Shown here piece after piece: positions 8,244-16,621 of a stretch of 64,000 nt of DNA. How positions within the stretch are numbered: position 1 is the first letter of the stretch; the number at the start of each line of letters is the position of its first letter. The notes beneath the pieces are model-generated. The model was not told the DNA's origin, ran no database searches, and saw nothing but the letters and a program-made list of their open reading frames with translations. Source of the DNA: Tunturiibacter gelidiferens. Lineage in GTDB: Bacteria > Acidobacteriota > Terriglobia > Terriglobales > Acidobacteriaceae. The position numbers and the translations under genes were made by a program. The stretch lies in contig NZ_JACCCV010000002.1 of the NCBI RefSeq assembly GCF_013410115.1, forward strand, positions 868,001-932,000. The letters are read 5' to 3'.

Positions 8244-10187
8244 TTGAAACGTACTGTCAACGCCCCTAACGGGACCTTGAAGTGCGGCGCGATGATGTTG
8301 ATTGCGCTGCAAGTGTTTGCGGGACTGCCACAATCCGCCTACGCCCAAACTGCTGTCCCCGAAACAAAGACCCCCATCAAGCACGTCATCATCATCATCG
8401 GCGAAAACCGTACCTTCGATCACGTCTACGCGACCTACAAGCCCAAGGAAGGCGAGACCGTCTCGAACCTCCTCTCCAAAGGCATCGTCAATGCCAACGG
8501 CAAGGCCGGCCCAAACTACTCGCTCTCCGCGCAGTTCTCGGCCCTCGACACCACCACCGCCGACAACGGAAAGTATTCCAATAGCCCTCAGTCCAAGAGC
8601 ATCTACAGCACGCTTCCGGCGGCTCTCGCTGGAGGTCCTGAAAAACCCAGCGAAACCAGCGCTCCTTTCACTACGCTCAAGGTCGCCGAACTTGCAGATA
8701 CCGGTCTCGCTGCTGGTTATGACAAGTTTCTGTTGACTGGCGCAACCGGTATCGCCGGCGGCAAGCCCGACACTCGCATTACGAACGACACGAACCTGCG
8801 CGAAGGTGTCTTCCAGCTCAGCGGACCCAAAATGCCGTACGACGCCTACACCAACAGCCCTGTGCACCGCTTCTTTCAGATGTGGCAGCAGACGGACTGC
8901 AACGCCGACTACGCCACCGAAGACAACGCCAGCGGTTGCTTGAACGACCTCTTCCCCTGGGTTGAAGTCTCGGTTGGCACCGGCGGCAATGGAGCCAAGC
9001 AGCCAGCCAACTTCAACGAAACGACCACCGGCGAAGGCGCCACCTCCATGGGCTTCTACAACATGGCCCAGGGCGACGCTCCGTACTTCAAGAAGCTCGC
9101 TGACGAGTACACCATCAGCGATAACTTCCACCAGTCCGTCATGGGCGGCACCGGCGCCAACCACATCATGTTCGGCTTCGGCGACGCCATCTTCTACACC
9201 AACAGCAAGGGCGTTGCCGCGAAGCCCCCAACCAACCAGGTGGAGAACCCCAACCCCCAGCCCGCCACCAATGACTTCTATGATCAGGATGGCTACGGCG
9301 GCGGCAGCTACGTCAACTGCGGAGACATCAGCCAGCCAGGTGTCCCTGCAGTGACCAACTACCTCCAGTCCCTCAAGCGGCCAGTGAAGTCCAACTGCGT
9401 CAAGGGTGACTACTACCTCGTCAATAACTACAACCCCGGCTACAACGGCGACGGTACCCTCACCTCGCAGTACTCGCCCTTCACCATTCCACCAACCAGC
9501 CAGAAGAGCATCGGCGACGACCTCGTCGCTCACAATGTTCCCTTCAAATACTTCGGCGAGAACTGGGATCTCTACGTAACCGATCCCACCGAGTCGAACT
9601 CCTTCGATGCGTATTGCAACATCTGCAACCCCTTCCAGTACCAGACCCAGTTCATGGGGACCCAGGCCGCCCGCCAGACCTACATCGCGGACACGACTGA
9701 GCTCTATGAGGACATCGACACCGGCAACCTGCCGCCAGTCTCCATCGTCAAGCCCAGCGGCTTCAACGATGGTCACCCGGCATCTTCCAAACTCGACCTC
9801 TTCGAAGGCTTCACCAAGAAGATCATCGACGGCGTCAAAGCCAACCCGACCCTCTGGGCCGACACTGCTATCTTCGTCACCTTCGACGAGGGCGGCGGAT
9901 ACTATGACTCCGGCTACATCCAGCCCGTCGACTTCTTCGGCGACGGTACCCGCATCCCTCTCATCGTTGTGTCGAAGTACTCTGTGGGCGGCCACGTCTC
10001 GCACGAGTACGGCGATCACGTCTCACTCATGAAGTACATCGAGAAGAACTGGGGACTTCCAACCATCTCCGACCGCAGCCGCGACAACCTGCCGAACCCG
10101 ATCCAGAAAGCCAGCAGCCCCTACGTCCCGACGAACAGCCCAGCAATCGGCGATCTAACGGATGACTTCCAATTCTCCTCTAAATAA
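8244..10187 (+). CDS. Secreted phosphoesterase (phospholipase C / acid phosphatase AcpA family)
   Basis: A 647-residue exported hydrolase of phosphate monoesters or phospholipids. After a signal peptide ending near AYAQT (about residue 36) comes the family signature IKHVIIIIGENRTFDHVYATY, whose Glu-Asn and following Thr hold metal and act as nucleophile. FVTFDEGGGYYD and VSHEYGDHVSLMKYIE supply the remaining metal-binding Asp and His residues. TTG is used as start, with GGAGG seven bases upstream and the signal peptide immediately after. A secreted beta-propeller gene follows after a strong hairpin. Whether lipids or small phosphoesters are the natural substrate is open. Confidence 0.88.
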   Translation: MKRTVNAPNGTLKCGAMMLIALQVFAGLPQSAYAQTAVPETKTPIKHVIIIIGENRTFDHVYATYKPKEGETVSNLLSKGIVNANGKAGPNYSLSAQFSALDTTTADNGKYSNSPQSKSIYSTLPAALAGGPEKPSETSAPFTTLKVAELADTGLAAGYDKFLLTGATGIAGGKPDTRITNDTNLREGVFQLSGPKMPYDAYTNSPVHRFFQMWQQTDCNADYATEDNASGCLNDLFPWVEVSVGTGGNGAKQPANFNETTTGEGATSMGFYNMAQGDAPYFKKLADEYTISDNFHQSVMGGTGANHIMFGFGDAIFYTNSKGVAAKPPTNQVENPNPQPATNDFYDQDGYGGGSYVNCGDISQPGVPAVTNYLQSLKRPVKSNCVKGDYYLVNNYNPGYNGDGTLTSQYSPFTIPPTSQKSIGDDLVAHNVPFKYFGENWDLYVTDPTESNSFDAYCNICNPFQYQTQFMGTQAARQTYIADTTELYEDIDTGNLPPVSIVKPSGFNDGHPASSKLDLFEGFTKKIIDGVKANPTLWADTAIFVTFDEGGGYYDSGYIQPVDFFGDGTRIPLIVVSKYSVGGHVSHEYGDHVSLMKYIEKNWGLPTISDRSRDNLPNPIQKASSPYVPTNSPAIGDLTDDFQFSSK

Positions 10188-10210
10188 TAGCTAGTCTCAT
10201 TCGACCAACT

Positions 10211-10241
10211 CTTCGACGGCCAGCCAAACTGGCCGTCGAAG
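10211..10241 (+). terminator. 13-bp perfect stem-loop between phosphoesterase and propeller genes
   Basis: CTTCGACGGCCAG and CTGGCCGTCGAAG pair perfectly around a CCAAA loop about 25 bp after the phosphoesterase stop. The following ATAACTTTC is only weakly T-rich. It probably ends or attenuates the phosphoesterase transcript. Confidence 0.6.
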
Positions 10242-10277
10242 ATAACTTTCTAAATAGGTACTTCACCGATAAATCCA

Positions 10278-11357
10278 ATGAATAACACGATCCAACATCT
10301 ACAAAAACTAACGTCGAAGACGATTCCCTCAGCGATCTTCTTCCTGGTAACCCTCTCCTCTTCCCTGCTCTACTCAGCCAGTCCTACACCTCTGTCACAG
10401 TTTCATGTACGAGACCAATGGAACCTCGGCGGCACAGGGGGCTGGGGTTATATCGTTCTCGACGCGCCTGCCCATCGTCTCTACATTCCCCGCACCAATC
10501 GCGTGATGGTGGTCGATACCGACACCGGCAAACTGCTCGGCGAAGTCGAAGGCATGAAGAACATTCGCGACATCGCCCTCGATGACTCCGGAAAATACGG
10601 CTACGTCACCGACCCGACCGACGGATCAGCCGGCTTTGTCCGCGTCTTTGATCGTTCCAGCCTCAAGCTGGTCGCATCGGTGCCCACCGGAGCCGTTCCC
10701 GCTGCCATCGTCTTCGACCCATCTTCGAACTCGGTCATCGCCTTTAATTCTCATAGTCACAGCGCAACCGTGATCGACGCTACGACCAACCAGGTCACCG
10801 CCACCATCCCGCTTGCCGGACGTCCAGGCTCAGCGATCACCGATCAAAGCGGTACTGTCTTCGTGACCCTTCCGGCCCTCGGTGAGATTATCCGAATAGA
10901 TGCGACCGCGAAGAATGTCTCGGCTTCATGGCAACTAGCGCCGTGCACCGGACCCAGCGGACTCGCGATCGACAGCGTCCGCCATCAACTATTCACCGCC
11001 TGCGAAGACCACAAGCTGATCACCGTCAGTTCGGAAACGGGCCAAATAGCCGCTATCGCAGATGGTCCCGCAAACGCAGGAGATCTGGACTTCGATTCAC
11101 GCCACAATCTGCTCTTCGTCGCAGACACAACTGGCACACTTTCTATCTTTCGCCGCGAATCACTACTCAAATACTCTCGAATTCAGCAGGTCAAAACCCA
11201 GCCCGGTGCCAGAACCATGATCGTCAGTCAAAATGACGCCAAAGCCTACCTGGTAACGTCCAGGTTCGGCCAGAACACCGGCGCCGCATCCGAAGAACTA
11301 CAGTTCCGGCCAACTCCAATCCCCGGCACCTTCTCTGTCATCGTCGTCGGACGCTAA
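10278..11357 (+). CDS. Secreted YVTN-type beta-propeller protein
   Basis: A 359-residue protein with an N-terminal hydrophobic export segment (residues 16-33) followed by repeated four-stranded blades of the 40-residue YVTN/NHL kind, for example YGYVTDPTDGSAGFVRVFD, NSVIAFNSHSHSATVIDATTNQV and QLFTACEDHKLITVSSETG. Such propellers act as extracellular or periplasmic binding scaffolds; no catalytic residue is recognisable. It follows the phosphoesterase on the same strand and converges with mqnC. The ligand is unknown, and a partnership with the phosphoesterase is an inference from adjacency. Confidence 0.8.
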   Translation: MNNTIQHLQKLTSKTIPSAIFFLVTLSSSLLYSASPTPLSQFHVRDQWNLGGTGGWGYIVLDAPAHRLYIPRTNRVMVVDTDTGKLLGEVEGMKNIRDIALDDSGKYGYVTDPTDGSAGFVRVFDRSSLKLVASVPTGAVPAAIVFDPSSNSVIAFNSHSHSATVIDATTNQVTATIPLAGRPGSAITDQSGTVFVTLPALGEIIRIDATAKNVSASWQLAPCTGPSGLAIDSVRHQLFTACEDHKLITVSSETGQIAAIADGPANAGDLDFDSRHNLLFVADTTGTLSIFRRESLLKYSRIQQVKTQPGARTMIVSQNDAKAYLVTSRFGQNTGAASEELQFRPTPIPGTFSVIVVGR

Positions 11358-11415
11358 CTAAGAGCAGCATTCAAACGTATCCGAAGGAGGGCTCAAACGT
11401 GGTTCCTATCGCAGA

Positions 11416-12516
11416 CTACGACACAGCCAACCACGGTGGCTGCCCCAACGAAACATGTCGATACTCCGGCGAGTATCCAAGCTCACGCGCGTAGTTCAAT
11501 ATCCTCTCGAAGTCTAAGCTGATCGTCGCGCCTGCCTTCTGAGTTACTTCATCTTCGATCGGAAGATCGAAGTCATCCGCGCCATAGTTCAAACCCACCA
11601 GCGCATGCTCATTCTGTGTAAGTACCGAAGTACGTATTCTCGGAATATTGTCCAGGTAGATCCGACAGAGAGCAAGATGGCGCAGATACTCCGCAGTCGT
11701 AATCTCGATACCACCAATCTGCGTGAAGTAAGGTTTATACGTCCAGCAGAGAAAACTTCCCAGTCCTCCAGTCTCATCCTGAAACTGCCGCGTTCGCTCG
11801 AGATGCTCAAGCCTCTCCTCGAGGCCCTCATCAAATCCGATCACCATCGTCGCCGTCGTCTTCAGCCCAGCTTCCACAATCGCCCGCTGCGCTTCAATGT
11901 ACTGCGCCACCGTGTACTTAAACTTAGAGTGCCGCGCACGAAAATCCTCGGTCAAAATCTCCGATCCACCGCCAGTGATCCAACGGACGCCTGCATCCTT
12001 CAGCCGCGTCGCCGCCTCCGAATAGCTCAGCTTTGCGTGGTCGGCCAGATACATGAACTCCGCAATCGTCAGTGCGTAGAACTCCAGCGCATCCCCATAT
12101 CGTGCTCGAATCGCAGCAAATAACTCGCAGTAGTAACTCAACGGCAAATGTGGATTGAACCCTCCGTTGAAGGCCGCCAGATCCCCGCCCAGCGCAAGCA
12201 GCTCATCCAGCTTCGCAAATACTTCCTCGTGGCTCAACACGTACCCGCCGTCCTGGCTAGGTAGTTTGTAAAAAGCACAGTAGTCGCATTGCGCTACACA
12301 TACGTTCGTATAGTTAATGATCCGCATCACCATATACGTACAGGAACCCGGCGCATGAAATCGCCCGCGCACCCCGGCGGCAAGCGAGCACAACTCGGCA
12401 TCGGACGCGTTCGTCCAGAGCCATCGCGCATCATCCCGTCCAATCCGGGAACCCTGTGCGACCCTAGCGGCAATCTCGGAAAACGTACTCGCGACCGAAG
12501 CGGCAATCTGGCTCAT
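11416..12516 (-). CDS. mqnC: Cyclic dehypoxanthinyl futalosine synthase (radical SAM)
   Basis: Catalyses radical cyclisation of dehypoxanthine futalosine in the futalosine route to menaquinone. The 366-residue protein has the radical-SAM cluster motif CxxxCxxC as CVAQCDYCAFYK near residue 72, then GGFNPHLPLSYY, ITGGGSEIL and the C-terminal part with TYKPYFTQIGG. These fit MqnC better than its paralogue MqnE. No other mqn gene is in the window, so the pathway must be scattered. It is divergent from the pullulanase gene across 210 bp. It implies a menaquinone-based respiratory chain. Confidence 0.9.
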   Translation of the reverse strand: MSQIAASVASTFSEIAARVAQGSRIGRDDARWLWTNASDAELCSLAAGVRGRFHAPGSCTYMVMRIINYTNVCVAQCDYCAFYKLPSQDGGYVLSHEEVFAKLDELLALGGDLAAFNGGFNPHLPLSYYCELFAAIRARYGDALEFYALTIAEFMYLADHAKLSYSEAATRLKDAGVRWITGGGSEILTEDFRARHSKFKYTVAQYIEAQRAIVEAGLKTTATMVIGFDEGLEERLEHLERTRQFQDETGGLGSFLCWTYKPYFTQIGGIEITTAEYLRHLALCRIYLDNIPRIRTSVLTQNEHALVGLNYGADDFDLPIEDEVTQKAGATISLDFERILNYARELGYSPEYRHVSLGQPPWLAVS

Positions 12517-12726
12517 CCTTCTAGTCTAGTTCGCCAGCGCCAGCCAGACCACTCGCAATCCCAAAAGCAAACCGAGGGGACAAAGAAAAGGGCCCGCAAT
12601 TCTCTTGACACTGGAAGTTCAATTCAACTAGTGTCGCGGCGCTGCTATTGGGAGTCTTAGACGAACGCTGACCGTCCGCGCCGTTGACTCCAAACGAAAC
12701 CAGCCAGTTTCTCCGGGGAGCCACTC

Positions 12727-15700
12727 ATGAAATTCGTTACATCACGGCGTTTTCTGCGCAAGGCAGGATCCCACTTCTTCATGCTTCTACTGTGCGTCTT
12801 TGCAGCAGCCCAGGCCTTTGCGGATCCAGCCATTCCAACCGGCGATATACGTATTCACTACCACCGACCGGATGGCAACTATGCCGGTTGGACGATCTAT
12901 GCCTTTGATAACACAACAGAAAACACTGGCAACTATGGCGGCGGCCCAGTACAGGTCACTGGCACCGACACCTTCGGCGCGTACTTCGACGTTGGAGTGA
13001 CCTCCGGCGCGCAAGAAGTTGGCATCATCATTCACAACCCGACGGCATCGGGCGGAGACCAGAAGGACACTCCCAACAATCTCTTTGTCGATCCCGCGAC
13101 CCAGGGCATCGAGTACTGGGCATACTCCGGGATAGCCAAGCTGTATACAACTGCACCCAGCCTGACCAATCCCACCGCGCTGCTGCCGGGATACGTCCGT
13201 GTTCACTACCACCGGACGGACGGCAACTACGGAGGCTGGACCATCTACGCCTTCTACGACACCACGGAGTTCACCGGCGACTACAACAGCGGACTCGTCC
13301 CCGTGACGAATACTGACGCATACGGAGCGTATTTTGACGTAGCGGCTGTCCCGAACGCGCAGAACCTTGGGCTCATCATTCACAATCCCTCCGCGCCTGG
13401 CGGCGATCAGAAAGACCCAGGGCCGAACGAATTTGTCGATCCTTCCACGGAAGGCTTCGAGTACTGGGGCTACACCGGGATCGGCAAGCTCTACAAGAGC
13501 CAACCCAGTCTCACCAATCCCACCGCGCTCCTGCCCGGGTACGCCCGCATTCACTACTTCCGGCCCGACGGGAACTATGCGAACTGGACCGTCTATGCCT
13601 TCAACGACACAGCGGAGTACACCGGCGACTACAACGATGGACTGACTGGAGTGACCAGCCATGACTCCTACGGCGCGTACTTCGACATAAGTCTGATTCC
13701 CAACCCGAAGGACCTCGGATTCATCATCCACAACATCTCTACCGGGGTTAAAGATCCCGGACCTGATATGCATCTGGATGTCGCCACCAATACCCAGGCT
13801 TGGGTGATCTCAGGCAACGCGACTGTCTTCCTCACAACTCCGACTCCTACCCAGATACTGGATAGTCTTCTGAACGTAGAGCAGGCATACTGGCTTGATC
13901 GCCAGCGAGTGGCCATCCAGCCGCAGTTTGCTCAAAGTGGTGACACCTTCGCGATCAGCTCCAGCCTCACCGGCGGCCTGTCTGTAACTCCCACCGGCGT
14001 CACTGGAGGCACCAATATTCCGCTCACCGTTGGCGGAGCCCTGACTGCAGACGAGTTGCTACGCTACCCGCAACTGAGTGGATACACCGTCCTCCAGCTA
14101 CCGGAGAATACGCAGCTCTCGACCTTGCAAACCGCGCTCGAAGGACAACTCGCGTTTTCCGCGGTCGGTTCCAATGGAATGCTGCAGTATGCCACTGGCA
14201 TTCAATTCGCAGGTGTTTTGGACGATCTCTACTACTACCCCGGCAAGCTAGGCGTCGTCTTTCACCATTGGGACGACAAAAACTGGCGCGATTGGCCCGA
14301 CGACGAGGACTGCGCCGTCAAGCTGAAGCTCTGGGCCCCCACCGCGCAGAACGTCTCCCTCCAGCTCTTCGATCACGAATCCGACACCGCGCCTTCCGCC
14401 GTCGTCACGATGCATGAGCACGATGGAGTATGGGTAGCGAAAGGCGACCCCAGCTGGAAAGATAAATACTATCTCTACAGCGTGAAGGTGTGGGTGTCAG
14501 CCGACGGCGCGGTGGACACGAATGTCACCAGCGATCCCTATTCGATCGATATCGCATTGAATGGCACCAAGAGCAGAATCACAGATCTCGACTCCGACAG
14601 GACGAAGCCCGCAGGCTGGGACGAGGAGACGTCACCTCCGCTAAGAAGCGTCAGCGATATGAGCATCTATGAACTGCATATTCGCGACTTCAGCGTGAAC
14701 GATCTCACAGTTCCCTTGGCTCACCGCGGCATGTACGAGGCCTTTGAGGACCAGGGCTCGGACGGCATGAAGCATCTTCGCTCGCTGGCCGAAAGCGGGC
14801 TCAAGGCAGTCCACATCTTGCCTTCGTTCCACTTCGCCAGCGTGAATGAAGACAAATCCAAATGGATCATTCCCACCGGTCTGGGGGTATATCCACCCGA
14901 TGGCCAGCAGCAGCAGGCAGCAGTAACCGCCAGCCAGACCAGCCCCGCATATAACTGGGGCTATGATCCTGTGCACTACTTGACGCCCGAGGGTAGTTAC
15001 GCGATCAATCCCGATAACCGCGTGCGCGAATATCGGGTCATGGTTGACGGCCTGCACAAAGCCGGTCTGCGCGTCGTCCAGGATGTCGTCTTCAATCACA
15101 CCAATGCCAGCGGCGAGGGACCCAACTCCAACCTCGACGAGGTGGTACCAAACTACTATCACCGCCTCGATGCGAATGGAAACCTCGAAACAGGTTCGTG
15201 CTGCCCGGATACCGCAAGCGAACATCGCATGATGGAAAAGCTGATCATCGACACCCTCGTACTCAACGCGAAGGACTACAAGATCGATGGCTTCCGCTTC
15301 GACATCCTTAGCTTCATGTTCACTTACAACGTGCAGGCCATCCAGCAGGCCCTTCAGGCACTCACTCCCGAGAAAGATGGTGTCGACGGATCGAAGATTT
15401 ATTTGTATGGAGAAGGCTTCAACTTCGGAGACACCGCGAACAATCAGATAGGCCCCAATGCCTCGCAGATCAATCTGTATGGTTTTGGCGTTGGAACCTT
15501 CAACGACCGCATCCGCGACGGCATCCACGGCGGCAGCCCGTTTACTGATGAGCGCGTGCAGGGCTTTGCCACCGGGCTCTTCACCGACCCAAGCGACTAC
15601 ACCAACTCAAATCCGCCGCTAAACGGTCAGCAAAATCAGTTGTTGCAGTACTCTGACTGGATCGATGTAGGACTCACGGGAAATCTGCGCGACTACAGCT

Positions 15701-16524
15701 TTACCGACAGCGCCGGGGCAACAGTAACCGGAGCCCAGGTGCTCTATAACGGACAACCAACCGGATACACCAAGAGCCCAATCGAAGCGGTGAACTATGC
15801 CTCAGTCCACGACAACCAGGACCTCTTCGACAAGGTGCAGCTGAAGTCGAGCTACAACGACAACATTGCCACTCGTGCCCGCAGGCAGCTGATGGGCATG
15901 AGCCTCGTAACCCTCGGAGAGGGGATTCCGTTCTTCCAGGCAGGCGATGATCTCCTGCGCTCCAAGGACATGGACCAGAACAGCTACAACTCCGGAGACT
16001 GGTTCAATAAGATCGACTGGAGCGGTAAGACCGCAAACTGGGGCATCGGTCTGCCCATTGCAAGCCAGAACCAGGCCCAGTGGCCGATCATGATGCCGCT
16101 GCTCAGTAACCCCTCCTACACCCCGCTTCCGGCAAATATCGCATACAGTAAAGCAGCATTCAGTGAATTGCTGCAGATCCGCTACAGTTCAGAGCTGTTC
16201 CGCATGCCTACGTTTGAGGAAGTGCAGCGGAACCTGACGTTTCTGAATACCGGTTCAAGCCAGACGCCGGGGCTGATCGTAATGAATCTCGATGCGAATG
16301 GCGGGGGCTATGGAATCTACAAACACATCCTGGTCGTCTTCAACGCAACCAATGCTTCCGTGACGTTCACCAACACTCATCTCCAGGGCTTGGGCCTGCA
16401 TCTGCACCCGGTGCAGCGAAACTCCAGCGATCCCGCAACTAGGCAGTCCACGTTCAACTCGAAAGAAGGAACCGTTATAGTCCCGGCGCTCACAACCGCT
16501 GTCTTTGTCGCCGAAAGCGAGTAG
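12727..16524 (+). CDS. Secreted multidomain pullulanase (GH13) with three CBM41-like repeats
   Basis: A 1265-residue enzyme that hydrolyses alpha-1,6 branches of pullulan, amylopectin or glycogen outside the cytoplasm. A signal peptide ends near residue 35. Three tandem alpha-glucan-binding CBM41-like modules follow, each with a copy of IHYHRPDGNYAGW; repeats 2 and 3 both begin with SLTNPTALLPGY at a period of 115 residues. An N-terminal beta module precedes the GH13 barrel, which has the pullulanase signature YNWGYDP, nucleophile Asp about 859 in DGFRFD, acid/base Glu about 896 in YGEGF and transition-state Asp about 1029 in VHDNQ. A GGGGAG site precedes the ATG. Confidence 0.94.
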   Translation: MKFVTSRRFLRKAGSHFFMLLLCVFAAAQAFADPAIPTGDIRIHYHRPDGNYAGWTIYAFDNTTENTGNYGGGPVQVTGTDTFGAYFDVGVTSGAQEVGIIIHNPTASGGDQKDTPNNLFVDPATQGIEYWAYSGIAKLYTTAPSLTNPTALLPGYVRVHYHRTDGNYGGWTIYAFYDTTEFTGDYNSGLVPVTNTDAYGAYFDVAAVPNAQNLGLIIHNPSAPGGDQKDPGPNEFVDPSTEGFEYWGYTGIGKLYKSQPSLTNPTALLPGYARIHYFRPDGNYANWTVYAFNDTAEYTGDYNDGLTGVTSHDSYGAYFDISLIPNPKDLGFIIHNISTGVKDPGPDMHLDVATNTQAWVISGNATVFLTTPTPTQILDSLLNVEQAYWLDRQRVAIQPQFAQSGDTFAISSSLTGGLSVTPTGVTGGTNIPLTVGGALTADELLRYPQLSGYTVLQLPENTQLSTLQTALEGQLAFSAVGSNGMLQYATGIQFAGVLDDLYYYPGKLGVVFHHWDDKNWRDWPDDEDCAVKLKLWAPTAQNVSLQLFDHESDTAPSAVVTMHEHDGVWVAKGDPSWKDKYYLYSVKVWVSADGAVDTNVTSDPYSIDIALNGTKSRITDLDSDRTKPAGWDEETSPPLRSVSDMSIYELHIRDFSVNDLTVPLAHRGMYEAFEDQGSDGMKHLRSLAESGLKAVHILPSFHFASVNEDKSKWIIPTGLGVYPPDGQQQQAAVTASQTSPAYNWGYDPVHYLTPEGSYAINPDNRVREYRVMVDGLHKAGLRVVQDVVFNHTNASGEGPNSNLDEVVPNYYHRLDANGNLETGSCCPDTASEHRMMEKLIIDTLVLNAKDYKIDGFRFDILSFMFTYNVQAIQQALQALTPEKDGVDGSKIYLYGEGFNFGDTANNQIGPNASQINLYGFGVGTFNDRIRDGIHGGSPFTDERVQGFATGLFTDPSDYTNSNPPLNGQQNQLLQYSDWIDVGLTGNLRDYSFTDSAGATVTGAQVLYNGQPTGYTKSPIEAVNYASVHDNQDLFDKVQLKSSYNDNIATRARRQLMGMSLVTLGEGIPFFQAGDDLLRSKDMDQNSYNSGDWFNKIDWSGKTANWGIGLPIASQNQAQWPIMMPLLSNPSYTPLPANIAYSKAAFSELLQIRYSSELFRMPTFEEVQRNLTFLNTGSSQTPGLIVMNLDANGGGYGIYKHILVVFNATNASVTFTNTHLQGLGLHLHPVQRNSSDPATRQSTFNSKEGTVIVPALTTAVFVAESE

Positions 16525-16621
16525 GCACCCATCGCCTACAACGGTGTCCGTTCAAGCGCGTGAGAGCACGCGAATCAAAGAGATAACCGCGCTGCGCACG
16601 CATTCGCGTTCTCGGCGAGCA

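Noticed and set aside
8178-10019. Long minus-strand open frame (613 codons) opposite the phosphoesterase
   Set aside because: It is the mirror of a GC-rich plus-strand gene; its residues are dominated by Val, Gly, Ala, Glu and Asp in no recognisable pattern, while the plus strand has a signal peptide and active-site motifs.
12830-13830. Repeated DNA at the 5' end of the pullulanase gene, considered as a non-coding or CRISPR-like array
   Set aside because: The repeats are about 345 bp, in frame, and encode carbohydrate-binding modules.
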